Below, in pieces: positions 20,201 to 28,048 of a stretch of 64,000 nt of DNA. The stretch's first letter is position 1. Each line of letters begins with the position of its first letter. The notes below the pieces were generated by a model. The model saw nothing but the letters and a program-made list of their open reading frames with translations. It was not told where the DNA came from and did no database searches. The position numbers were made by a program, and so were the translations under genes. The DNA comes from Thalassotalea sp. PS06 (lineage in GTDB: Bacteria; Pseudomonadota; Gammaproteobacteria; Enterobacterales; Alteromonadaceae). Where the stretch lies: assembly GCF_007197775.1 (NCBI RefSeq), contig NZ_CP041638.1:2976001-3040000 (forward strand), written 5' to 3'.

Positions 20201-20365
20201 AACGCTGACAATGGGTCTGTCAACATCCGGTAATTCCCGAACTTCGAGGCCAAGAATCGCCGACAAGCCGGCAATAATGATAAGGATATTTAATACAACA
20301 ACGGTGACAGGTCTTCGAACTGAGAGTGAAGGCAGGTCGTCTCGGTTTTCAAATAATTTAATCAT
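17267..20365 (-). CDS. RND efflux pump inner-membrane transporter (HAE1 type)
   Basis: A 1032-residue RND transporter with one membrane helix near residue 25, a large periplasmic loop, six helices between ~330 and ~540, a second loop, and six more at the C-terminus. The proton relay aspartate pair is seen in helix 4 (LATGLIVDDAIVVSENIQRH, near residue 400). Such pumps exchange protons for drugs, detergents or other hydrophobic compounds and work with a periplasmic adaptor and an outer-membrane channel. The adaptor gene lies 18 bp upstream in the same operon. No outer-membrane factor gene adjoins, so a shared TolC is likely. Confidence 0.94.
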   Translation of the reverse strand: MIKLFENRDDLPSLSVRRPVTVVVLNILIIIAGLSAILGLEVRELPDVDRPIVSVVANFPGGAPETVDNEVTRRIEGAAARVSGVKSIRASSEEGSSRVRVEFRPGIDLEDAANELRESVSRVQRQLPEEVERLSIVKADNDAQSVLNLAIGSESIDTETIAQIVDRDISPMFLSIPGVADVRLNGERKRVLRVIVDPIRLASYRLSFTNVANALKSVPFDVAAGSLRSTDHQVIVRADATSVTAAEIEKIIVANDIRLGDVATVYFGPEDANSIVRLNGQPVVGLGVIRQASANTIEISDQALAMVEEIKLRYPELQIFVTSDDAQFIRSSVEEVVKSLGYTIALVVFTLWLFLGSWRATIVPALSIPVSLIGVLVIVWALGFSINILTLLALVLATGLIVDDAIVVSENIQRHKSLGVKSRAAAVVGSREVFFAVVATTAVLVAVFLPIAFLPSTAGKLFREFGGVLAGAVIISSLVALTLVPALKAKLKPKKQTDQATRFQNLGSGLVNAYGSSLQYCIKYGWLVLLLSLIAGTSATFLYNSIDKELLPTEDRGTVMIFARGPDGVGLSYMDRQAQAMEDIMLPYAELGEIDSINTTVGQWDPNIVFMSVNLKDWAERDNSQQTIVNEIRPKLAAIPGAPGRAFGANSLNLRGQGGGLEFAITGNDYEEIFSIAQSFSQVVESQYPQFGQLKISYQPTQPQMRVHIDRTRAEELGVPFSDINQTLRAAIGGDDLIDLNVGDEAVPIILQSSYKDSANPSDLTNLYVAGENGELVSLSSIAYISEEGIAAELERHAQRRAIEMDAELPETMPMAEAVQILRQLARENLPNGFDLILLGEAKTYQETDQQVSMTYVVAFLIVLLVLAAQFESALSALVVMLTVPFGIAAAIFAVWLTGTTINIYSQIGLVMLIGLLAKNSILLVEFADQLRDRGVAIETAIVEAGKVRLRPIMMTLLSTVLGGLPLILSSGAGAEARNAIGWVVFGGLGIAVIFTLFLTPVLYVWLARFAKPRADQEKILVDELASARNSQ

Positions 20366-20383
20366 GCTAATCCTTTAATAGAC

Positions 20384-21409
20384 TTACCTATTTGCCAGCG
20401 TATTTGCTGTTGATACGGGTGTATTTTCCCGTAAACGCTGTATCCCCTCGACAATCAGAATATCGCCCTCGGCCAAATCACCTTCGACAAGTATTGACCC
20501 TCGCAGGCGTTGTTTAATCACCACGTTTTTCTTGCGAGCTTTGCCATCTTCAGCCAGCCAAATGTAGGAGCCTGTCGCGCCCCAGGCTAATGCAGCTTCC
20601 GGGATTACCGGGTAGACACTACCCTTGGCATCCAGGGTCACTTTAAAACTCAGGCCGGGACGAAATATATCATCGCTATTACCCAGCAATGCCCGGACTT
20701 TCAAGGTACGATTTTGGGTATCGATACGACTATCGAGATGTTCAAGCGCTGCGATATAACGGGTGTCACGATTATTCCAGGGTTGTACTGAGATGCTTGT
20801 CCCTGATTCAACCAGACTGTAAGAAGATTCAGGAACGGTAAAATTAATGAACAATTGTTCCCTGTCATCAATGGTTGTGATCATTGTTGATTGATTGATA
20901 CGATCACCAACTTCGACTTCTGTCAGGCCCAGATAGCCACTAAATGGCGCAACCACACGTCTGTCGTCCAAATCTGCCTGGGCTTCGGCAACACTCACCA
21001 GGGCTAAATCCAGCAACGCCTGCGCATCATCAACTTGTGATTCAGTTACCGCACCTTTGGCCTTACTTTTAATCAAACGTTCAAAGCTTCGTTGCTTATT
21101 CGCTAAATCGATTTGCGCTCTTTTGAGAGCGGCTACCTGACGACGAGAATCCAGTTCCAACAAAACATCGCCTTTTTCCACGTAATCGCCGGGTTTGAAT
21201 GCGACCTTAGTAACGCGATCAGCGGCGGCAGGATACAGGTTAACGGACTTTTTAGCCTCGGCCGTACCAACGGTTTCAATCGTCACCTTTATTGGTTCAA
21301 ACACCAGTTGTTCGGTTACGACATTGGCTGGCGGTCTTTTGCGCTCGTTGGCAATCGCCGATGTCGATAATAAGGTTGCTGCCATGGCATAAACAATGAA
21401 AAGTTTCAT
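20384..21409 (-). CDS. RND efflux periplasmic adaptor (membrane fusion protein)
   Basis: A 341-residue protein with a signal peptide (residues 1-20, cut after AIA). A lipoyl-like half domain follows (RVTKVAFKPGDYVEKGDVLLELD), then a helical hairpin (about 95-145), the second lipoyl half (APFSGYLGLTEVEVGDRI) and beta-barrel domains. It would bridge the RND transporter to an outer-membrane channel. No lipobox is visible, so it is probably a soluble periplasmic protein. It is first in a two-gene operon; no regulator gene is adjacent on either strand. Confidence 0.93.
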   Translation of the reverse strand: MKLFIVYAMAATLLSTSAIANERKRPPANVVTEQLVFEPIKVTIETVGTAEAKKSVNLYPAAADRVTKVAFKPGDYVEKGDVLLELDSRRQVAALKRAQIDLANKQRSFERLIKSKAKGAVTESQVDDAQALLDLALVSVAEAQADLDDRRVVAPFSGYLGLTEVEVGDRINQSTMITTIDDREQLFINFTVPESSYSLVESGTSISVQPWNNRDTRYIAALEHLDSRIDTQNRTLKVRALLGNSDDIFRPGLSFKVTLDAKGSVYPVIPEAALAWGATGSYIWLAEDGKARKKNVVIKQRLRGSILVEGDLAEGDILIVEGIQRLRENTPVSTANTLANR

Positions 21410-21498
21410 AAATCCCTTAAATAGGTTCTAATTTACGTCAAACGTAGTTTAATGAATAAAATCTTCTAGAGACATTCAATAAAACAGAAGATTAAGTA

Positions 21499-21660
21499 GT
21501 GTTTTTTAGAACAACGAACAGGACGTCATTCGTACCTTTAACTCGTGGTCGCCCAGTATTTGATGAATATTCTAAAGGTAAATATTTAAAAGTTAACCAA
21601 TCTTTTACCTATTTGGATACGGGTAAATCGATGAGCAGCATTAAAACTAAGTTAAGTTGA
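21499..21660 (+). CDS. Possible small ORF or gene remnant, 53 aa
   Basis: GTG at 21499 to TGA at 21660, upstream and divergent from the RND operon. The product contains LTRGRPVFDEYSKGKYLKVN, and RGRP-type N-termini recall TetR-family regulators, which often sit divergent to efflux genes. The ORF ends after 53 codons, so it could be a short unknown protein or a decayed regulator start. The ribosome site is weak. Evidence is limited to an open frame and plausible composition. Confidence 0.25.
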   Translation: MFFRTTNRTSFVPLTRGRPVFDEYSKGKYLKVNQSFTYLDTGKSMSSIKTKLS

Positions 21661-21732
21661 GCAAAAGGTTAACGGTTCGCCGTCCAATATTACTTATTCG
21701 CTACGTATTGTTTGCGAGGAAGGTTTACTTTA

Positions 21733-21802
21733 TACCAATCACATAAAATTATTGTCCACTCAGTGAGAATTTAAAGGCTTTTAGACAAGGCTTTGATTGC
21801 AG
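21733..21802. repeat. Dispersed ACTGAGTG-type repeat, copy A
   Basis: Begins ATACCAATCACATAAA and contains CCACTCAGTGAGAATTTAAA followed by GGCTTTTAGACAAGGC. The near-exact reverse copy lies at 40151-40220, and shorter relatives are at 31101-31145 and 62624-62679. It occupies the gap between the RND operon and the phoH fragment, where no gene is recognised from 21661 to 21942. Confidence 0.7.
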
Positions 21803-21942
21803 TAAATGGTATTAAATCAATAAATAAACTGCCCAATGGGCAATGGTCGCGAAAGCGCACGCTTATCAAAGTGACACTGCCTGCTAACATCAAATGAATG
21901 ATATTAAACAGGCAGTCAAAACATTTAATTTTTTGTCTTAGT

Positions 21943-22192
21943 TTAAAGGTTTTCTTCGGCAAAAGATGCCAGAGACGAGCGAACCACTCCGTTTAGGTTG
22001 ATGGTAGCGCTTCCCTGGTAATCCTTAAAACGCTCAACAATATAGGTTAAACCGGATGTCAGGGCAGTCAGGTAATTACTATCGATTTGTGCCAGGTTTC
22101 CAGAACAGACAATCTTAGTGCCTTCACCACAACGAGTGATAATGGTTTTTAATTGCGATGCGGTAAGGTTCTGGCATTCATCGAGAATTACC
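21943..22192 (-). pseudogene. 3' fragment of interrupted PIN-PhoH ATPase gene
   Basis: Reading the minus strand from 22192 gives VILDECQNLTASQLKTII, ITRCGEGTKIVCSGNLAQID and a C-terminus ending SSLASFAEENL, with stop at 21943. These are the Walker B segment (LDE-QN), the sensor region and the end of a PhoH-type ATPase. The matching 5' part lies 7.4 kb away at 29640-30779 on the same strand and stops exactly where this begins. Together they would encode a ~462-residue protein. This fragment lacks a start and is presumably not translated. Confidence 0.9.
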
Positions 22193-22455
22193 CCGGATCT
22201 AAATGTTCACCGTGTACCCCGAAATACCTGTTTAAGATTTATATTCACCAGTCATAACATGCCATTTTAGATCTTAAGCCACATAGAGTAATATTCATGT
22301 AAGTACTGAATTAATCTTTTTCAGCCAGTTCAATTTGAGCCAAATATCTGTTAATTTGCATCGAAAATTGATCCACTTCAACCCCTAATTTGCATCCAAA
22401 ATTGATCCACTTCTTTAATTAGTTCTCGCACTCAAATTGCGGGAGAAATATTGGA

Positions 22456-23997
22456 GTGATTGATGTGTCATTACTAAGCGTTATCCGGCGCTGGCATTTT
22501 CGGGAAGGGATGTCCCAACGTGAAATAGCCAGAAGAACCGGACTTTCAAGAAATACCGTTAAGAAATACCTAGCCAAGGAATGCGTTGAACCTGCGTATC
22601 CCAAACGAACATCCACTAGCAAACTTGATGGCTACAAAGAACTGCTATCTGCTTGGTTGCTGCGTGAATCGAAGCGTCGGCGCAAAGAAAGAAAATCAGC
22701 CAGGAGGCTGCACAAAGAACTCGTTGATCTGGGCTTTAGTGGCTCTTACGATCGCGTTGCGGCATTCGCTCGGCAATGGCGGGAGGAACAGAAAATTGCG
22801 GCTCACGGTCTGAACAAAAAAGCCTATGCCCCATTAGTGTTTGCGCCAGGTGAAGCGTTTCAGTTTGACTGGGGTGAAAATTATTCTTATGTCGGTACTC
22901 GCAAGGTAAAGCTTCAGGTTGCTCACTTTGTGTTATCCCATTCCAGAGCGTTCTATCTGCGTGCCTACTGGACTCAGACTCATGAAATGCTAGTCGATGC
23001 ACACAATCATGCCTTTCGCGTGTTTCAAGGTGCCGCTGAGCGCGGTATCTACGACAATATGAAAACCGCTGTCGATAGAGTTGGTAATGGAAAAAGACGT
23101 GATGTAAATCGTCGCTTTCAAGCCATGGTTGGCCACTATTTGTTTGAATCGGAGTTTTGTAACCCTGCCGCAGGCTGGGAAAAGGGCCAAGTGGAAAAGA
23201 TGGTCAGAGATGCTCGTCAAAGCATTTGGCACGATGCCCCAAAATGCAAAACGCTCGATGAATTAAATGACTGGCTTGAGCAAAAATGCATGTCACTGTG
23301 GCAATCAACCACGCATCCAAATTATGGTGACCGGACGATTGAACAAGTCTGGCTCGACGAGAGGAAACACCTGATGAAGGTCCAGGCACCATTTGACGGA
23401 TTCATTGAACACACTAAGAAAGTGTCATCGACTTGCCTGGTGAACTTTGAACGCAATAAATACAGTGTCCCAACCAGTTTTGCGAATCGCTTGGTAAGCC
23501 TTCGTGTGTACCCTGATCGCATTTTGTTTATTGCCGAGGGCAATAAAGTCGCAGAGCACGTTAGACAATTCAGCCGAGATCACAATTCCAAAGGGGTTGT
23601 GACTTATGACTGGCGTCACTACCTGCTTGTTGGGGGGACTACCGTTGCTCAGCGTAAACCTGGCTCACTCCGTAACGGTGCCCCGTTTAAAGAACTTCCC
23701 GAGTGCTTCCAGCACCTTCAGGATACCCTGTTGAGATATGAAGGTGGTGATCGAGATATGGTAGATATCTTGTCATTGGTGCTGCACCACGATGAGCAAC
23801 TGGTTAAAGAAGCCATTGAGCAAAGCCTGAACGTTGGCCTGACGTCAAAGCAGCATGTGATCAATTGCTTGCATCGACTGATGGATATACCAACACCGGA
23901 TCCATTACCCATCAAAAAAGCGTTACAGCTTGAGCAAGAGCCAACGGCAGACACAAGTATCTATGAGCAATTGAAAGGACAACGCCATGCACATTGA
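22456..23997 (+). CDS. istA: IS21 family transposase IstA
   Basis: A 513-residue DDE transposase. The N-terminal helix-turn-helix is [20 protein letters not shown] near residues 20-39. The catalytic core starts with [11 protein letters not shown] near 138, has DNMKTAV near 199 and ends with an EKGQVEK segment near 243. A C-terminal IstA-specific domain follows ([13 protein letters not shown]). It cuts and joins the IS ends with help from IstB. The start is taken as GTG 22456 by analogy to IstA proteins beginning MIDV; GTG 22465 has better-spaced GGAG upstream. istB overlaps its 3' end by 11 bases. Confidence 0.95.
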   Translation: MIDVSLLSVIRRWHFREGMSQREIARRTGLSRNTVKKYLAKECVEPAYPKRTSTSKLDGYKELLSAWLLRESKRRRKERKSARRLHKELVDLGFSGSYDRVAAFARQWREEQKIAAHGLNKKAYAPLVFAPGEAFQFDWGENYSYVGTRKVKLQVAHFVLSHSRAFYLRAYWTQTHEMLVDAHNHAFRVFQGAAERGIYDNMKTAVDRVGNGKRRDVNRRFQAMVGHYLFESEFCNPAAGWEKGQVEKMVRDARQSIWHDAPKCKTLDELNDWLEQKCMSLWQSTTHPNYGDRTIEQVWLDERKHLMKVQAPFDGFIEHTKKVSSTCLVNFERNKYSVPTSFANRLVSLRVYPDRILFIAEGNKVAEHVRQFSRDHNSKGVVTYDWRHYLLVGGTTVAQRKPGSLRNGAPFKELPECFQHLQDTLLRYEGGDRDMVDILSLVLHHDEQLVKEAIEQSLNVGLTSKQHVINCLHRLMDIPTPDPLPIKKALQLEQEPTADTSIYEQLKGQRHAH

Positions 23998-24739
23998 AGC
24001 CTTATTAAACACCTTAAAAACCCTAAAACTGCATGGCATGAAGGCCAGCGTGAACGATTTATCGATTCAGAGTTCACCAGCGTTCAAACAAGCATTACCC
24101 GTTCTCGAAACCCTGCTTAAAGCCGAGGTCGCAGACCGAGAAGTTCGTTCAATCGCTTATCAGATGAAAGTCGCAAAATTCCCTGCCTATCGAGACTTAT
24201 TCGGCTTCGAATTCCAATACAGTGCGGTTAACGAAACGGTGATACGGGGCTTACATCGATGTGAGTTTGTCGAAGACAGTCAAAACATCGTATTCATCGG
24301 TGGCCCAGGCACAGGCAAGACGCACTTGGCAACGGCCATTGCTGTCCAAGCGGTACAGCATCACCACCTCAGAGTACGGTTCTTCTCGACTGTAGAGCTT
24401 ATCAATGCGCTTGAAAAGGAAAAGCTAGATGGCAAGAGCGGCCGCATTGCCAATCGGCTTAGCAGCGTTGATTTGGTGGTTCTAGATGAGCTTGGCTATG
24501 TACCTTTCAGCCAAAATGGCGGTGCACTGCTATTTCATCTTCTTAGCAAGCTCTATGAAAAGACCAGCATCATCATTACGACTAACTTGTCATTTTCTGA
24601 GTGGGCCAAAGTCTTTGGTGATGCAAAAATGACAACAGCACTGCTCGACAGACTAACTCATCATTGCCATATCATCGAAACTGGCAACGACAGTTATCGA
24701 TTCAAAGAATCATCGGCTGCAAAAAATAAGGAAAAATAA
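23987..24739 (+). CDS. istB: IS21 family helper ATPase IstB
   Basis: A 250-residue AAA+ protein of the IstB/DnaC group. It has an N-terminal helical domain, Walker [12 protein letters not shown] near residues 103-113, Walker B VVLDELGY near 164-171 and a sensor TTNLSFSEW near 203. It assists IstA in target selection and strand transfer. The gene overlaps istA in a different frame, the conserved IS21 arrangement. Confidence 0.95.
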   Translation: MHIEALLNTLKTLKLHGMKASVNDLSIQSSPAFKQALPVLETLLKAEVADREVRSIAYQMKVAKFPAYRDLFGFEFQYSAVNETVIRGLHRCEFVEDSQNIVFIGGPGTGKTHLATAIAVQAVQHHHLRVRFFSTVELINALEKEKLDGKSGRIANRLSSVDLVVLDELGYVPFSQNGGALLFHLLSKLYEKTSIIITTNLSFSEWAKVFGDAKMTTALLDRLTHHCHIIETGNDSYRFKESSAAKNKEK

Positions 24740-24795
24740 CTGGAGATATTTTCAAGATATTGGTCATAATAAGACCAACTTAGGCGGATCAGTTT

Positions 24796-27057
24796 TCAAT
24801 GCAAATCGTGGATCAGTTTTAAGTGCAAATTAACACCCATTTCGGCTAACTTTGCGGCAGAAGCTATTACTAGAGCTTTGTCAGTAGGGTTTATATCACC
24901 ACCTGGCTTTTCAACAGCTTTACGTTTTATTTCCTCATAAACAAAGTGTAAGGTTCTATCTAAGGCAATTTCGCCAAATATTTCATTATTGGCTACAGAT
25001 GGAAAACCTTCAATAAAATCTTCTTTTGGAAACTCCTGAATAACTAATTTAATTTCAACTGGGCAAATTTTTTCTGTGAACTTGAAATTCAGCATACTCA
25101 AAAACATGTTAGCCAGAGGATCTGTAGTTGCTTTTGTGTGCCACCCCTCTTCGATCGCAATCTTAAACTGCTCCCAGCGGCTAGCAGATGGCTCGCAATT
25201 TACCAACAATTTATTGGTTCTTGATTCTAAATTTGCCAGTGAGTCTTTAAGATAAGATACAACTCTCGAAATCAAGCTAGAATCAAAGACTCCGCAATAT
25301 TCTATAAATTGTTGCTGATTAATTAATAATTCCAGTATTCTGGTTTGTTTCCTTGATTCGGATAGTCCTCCACTAGTGAAAAAGTGACTAAAATCACCTG
25401 TTTTTTCATAATAAAATACGAGTTGAAACAATAACCCTCGGCATACAAAAGGCAAAATATCGTGGCGTTCGAAAAACCAATGATTATTGTTTATTGTTTC
25501 AAATTTTGAAAAAATAATTCGCTCAATTTCTTTATCGGTACTAGCTAACAGCACATTCCCAATGTAATTTACTTGAGAATCCCTTGGCTTGGCCCATTCA
25601 AGACAATACTTAAGCTCATTCCATTTTTGAAAGTAAGCTAATATAGCTACAAATTTAAGAGCTAAAAAGCCGCAATAGTCTAGATAAGATTTTTTATATA
25701 TTTCCTTATAGTTCAATCTATTCCACTCCAAGACCACTTCTTGCTCTGTCAAAGGGCGAGACATTCCATAGCTGGCGTGTTTGATGTAAGCCCTTCCATC
25801 TTTTAATGACAAAAGTTCTTCAGAGACTTTATCATCTCCTTCAAGACTAAAATTTTTTCTATCAAAACTTGCCCAAAAGTCATTTATCCAAACAGTATCT
25901 TTATCACAGGCAGCCGGAAAATGATCATATCCATGAAAGCTCGGCATACCTTCTGAGAAATTTTTGTACACATTGAATATTTTGTTTGGATGATTTTGTG
26001 CAACTAACTCTAAAATATTCTCAAATGTTTTGAATGCCTCCATTGTACCTGCCCTACTATACCTATAATCAGGTTCCGCTAATACTCCGCATAGGTCACG
26101 AATCCACTCACATTCAAGAACTAAATCAATCCCTTTCGAATCTTGTTGAGATTGCCATCGAGCTAGTTCATACAAATCATGTGACCAATTTATTTTTTCT
26201 TCTGTTGTGGTGCTAAAATTGCTTGACGCAATGTCGTTATATTGAGGATGATGTATGAAATTTACTGCTAGAGAAGATAAAAGTCTCTGAGAATGAAAGG
26301 ATAATTTTGTATCTTGATTCCCCCTCGATAACTTAACTATTCTTATTAACGCATCCCAATACATCTTTATAATCAATATATCTGAAGGGGATAGTTTAGG
26401 GGCTGATTTTTTAAATTCTTTCAAATAGGCCTTTCTTATTTTGCAATTAAATTTGAATAATATATCGATATAACGTTTTTCCCAGCTTTTCTCCTCCAAC
26501 TGAGTAATCAATACTTCCAAACCAGCATTAATGCTTTTGAAATCTTTCTTTGCGATTTTCTTCGATTCAATTTTATCAACAAGTATAGAAAACACTCTCC
26601 ATGTCAATGCTCCGTTTAGCCAATATATTGCTGGTACCAAAGATGTATTTGGGAATAAAAAACCATCAATATACTTCTCCGTAGATTGTAAAACACGATA
26701 GTAAAAGCGAATATAAAAGTAACCAGCGCCAATAATAATTGAAATAAACACCCCACCTAGGGTGGACCTTATTTCAGTTAAATAATGACTCACAAAATAA
26801 TCAAATTTAGAGAGTTCAGGAAACGCAACCTCCAAAGACAAGCTTAAGGTCACATATATTGTTGAGAACAATATTAGAGTTATAGGATTGATAATCCATC
26901 CGGTTGTAAGTCTTTTTATGACGAGTGCGTTATCATACTTTTCCGAGGCATTGACCGCCATTTGAAGGGCTAAAGGTATACCTATTGCTACAAAACCTAC
27001 AATCAATGTGTAAGTATCACTTAGTAAATTTACAACAATATTTTCAAGTAAATCCAT
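24796..27057 (-). CDS. Large unknown membrane protein, 3' end replaced by IS21
   Basis: The 753-residue ORF has three N-terminal hydrophobic segments (about residues 12-33, 55-77 and 97-118) and possibly a fourth near 140-155. A ~600-residue soluble part rich in aromatic and charged residues follows, probably helical, without a motif I recognise. The last 13 codons (24835 to 24796, VNLHLKLIHDLH) are IS21 end sequence, so the native C-terminus is lost after AKLAEMG. AT-rich codons and AT content set it apart from the core genes around it. It is cargo of the PhoH-interrupting insertion. Membrane topology is evident; function is unknown, and a defence role is only a possibility. Confidence 0.7.
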   Translation of the reverse strand: MDLLENIVVNLLSDTYTLIVGFVAIGIPLALQMAVNASEKYDNALVIKRLTTGWIINPITLILFSTIYVTLSLSLEVAFPELSKFDYFVSHYLTEIRSTLGGVFISIIIGAGYFYIRFYYRVLQSTEKYIDGFLFPNTSLVPAIYWLNGALTWRVFSILVDKIESKKIAKKDFKSINAGLEVLITQLEEKSWEKRYIDILFKFNCKIRKAYLKEFKKSAPKLSPSDILIIKMYWDALIRIVKLSRGNQDTKLSFHSQRLLSSLAVNFIHHPQYNDIASSNFSTTTEEKINWSHDLYELARWQSQQDSKGIDLVLECEWIRDLCGVLAEPDYRYSRAGTMEAFKTFENILELVAQNHPNKIFNVYKNFSEGMPSFHGYDHFPAACDKDTVWINDFWASFDRKNFSLEGDDKVSEELLSLKDGRAYIKHASYGMSRPLTEQEVVLEWNRLNYKEIYKKSYLDYCGFLALKFVAILAYFQKWNELKYCLEWAKPRDSQVNYIGNVLLASTDKEIERIIFSKFETINNNHWFFERHDILPFVCRGLLFQLVFYYEKTGDFSHFFTSGGLSESRKQTRILELLINQQQFIEYCGVFDSSLISRVVSYLKDSLANLESRTNKLLVNCEPSASRWEQFKIAIEEGWHTKATTDPLANMFLSMLNFKFTEKICPVEIKLVIQEFPKEDFIEGFPSVANNEIFGEIALDRTLHFVYEEIKRKAVEKPGGDINPTDKALVIASAAKLAEMGVNLHLKLIHDLH

Positions 27058-27346
27058 TTAAAAAATATAAAGTTCAAATTAAAGATGGAGCCAGTCTATA
27101 AGATATTTAAAGATATTTCATTTTCTTAGGATTATTGGCGTGTGACAAAGAGGCCGACATATCATTCGTCAATGGTACTGACGGAGTAATGTATTCTAAC
27201 TAAATTGAAGAGAGCAGAGATCAATATATGATTCTCGAAAAATGTTCGTAGCCAACAAGCATCGTCTATGCGTATTTAAGAGGTCTAAAATTATAATTCG
27301 CATTTTACACCCCAATCTGATTCAGACCATACCTGTCTTGTTCTGT

Positions 27347-27639
27347 TCATGCGCCCAGTTCATAAGAATAACTAGCTCGCAACATCTTGTATGTTTGCCC
27401 TATTAGCTTCGATGTTACTTGTGCGCCAAAACTAACGTTTGGCCCTGTCCCTTTATCTTCGCAAATGTAGCAATACTCAGTCATATCATCTCTGGCTAAA
27501 TTGAATTTTGACTGTTTGGTCGCTTGTTCAAAGGTAATGTAGATCTTTTCAGTCGGGTTAGGTTTGAGCCAATCATGCACAAACCAACCCTTAGCCAAAC
27601 TAACAAAAAGTATAACCACATAAAAAAAATTTCCTTCAT
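27347..27639 (-). pseudogene. Small membrane-anchored protein, probable T-run frameshift
   Basis: The open frame encodes ~90-98 residues: a hydrophobic N-terminus, then KPNPTEKIYITFEQATKQ and a soluble tail with a YCYICEDKG cysteine pair. In its own frame the only starts are TTG 27643 or GTG 27619. An ATG at 27639 with MKEIFF lies in another frame, joined through a T8 run. One extra T would give MKEIFFYVVILFVSLAKGW, a normal signal anchor, in frame with the tail. So the gene is either frameshifted, mis-sequenced in the homopolymer, or started at GTG with AAGGAA 11 bases upstream. Family unknown. From 27058 to 27346 I see no gene. Confidence 0.5.
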
Positions 27640-27643
27640 ACAA

Positions 27644-28001
27644 TCACCATTTGTATAGATAACTTGTTTACAGTGAGTCGAATGCGCAGCTTTCTGAAAA
27701 CTATTTTTAGCAAAGCCGATATCTAATTGCTAGCACTAAAGAAATTAAGCTGAAATGTATTAATGTCGCGGGGAGTAATTGTAATTAGGGCGTTTGCCTA
27801 GGCCGTGTCATCGGCTCAAATGTAAGGAAACCTTTTTACGATTAGTTTTTCTAGACTCGGTTAATGAAGAGCGATACAACTTTTTACCTAAGGTATCGCG
27901 TTGACCTTTCGCCCCCACAGCTGACTACTAACTTCCAGACAAAATCAGAGCCTTTCAATTTCAAATATCAGATTAGTTCCTAGTTGTAAGCTAAAACTAG
28001 A
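27644..28001. other. Intergenic stretch within insertion, no gene seen
   Basis: About 360 bp between the small membrane protein and the second PhoH gene. No open frame with coding character or RNA structure was recognised apart from the terminator that follows. Confidence 0.5.
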
Positions 28002-28034
28002 AAAAGGCTCTCTAATATGTTTCGAGAGCCTTTT
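28002..28034 (-). terminator. Terminator after the second PhoH gene
   Basis: AAAAGGCTCTC and GAGAGCCTTTT form an 11-bp perfect stem 15 bp after the stop at 28049. The minus-strand copy ends in TTTTT. Confidence 0.85.
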
Positions 28035-28048
28035 ATTCAATAGACCTT

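Larger units (their letters stand above)
22349..24835 (+). mobile_element. IS21-family insertion sequence
   Basis: A 2487-bp element with ends TGTTAATTTGCA and TGCAAATTAACA. Each end has a second copy of the ~25-bp motif containing TTTGCA and TTGATCCAC/CTGATCC (22386-22413 and 24783-24806), the multiple terminal repeats typical of IS21. It encodes istA and istB in overlapping frames. Flanks end CAAATATC and begin CCCATTTC, so no 4-8 bp duplication is seen. The right end lies inside the 3' end of the large membrane-protein gene. Confidence 0.92.

Noticed and set aside
21771..21962. 63-aa minus-strand ORF before the phoH fragment
   Set aside because: Made largely of the dispersed repeat and overlaps the phoH 3' fragment in another frame.
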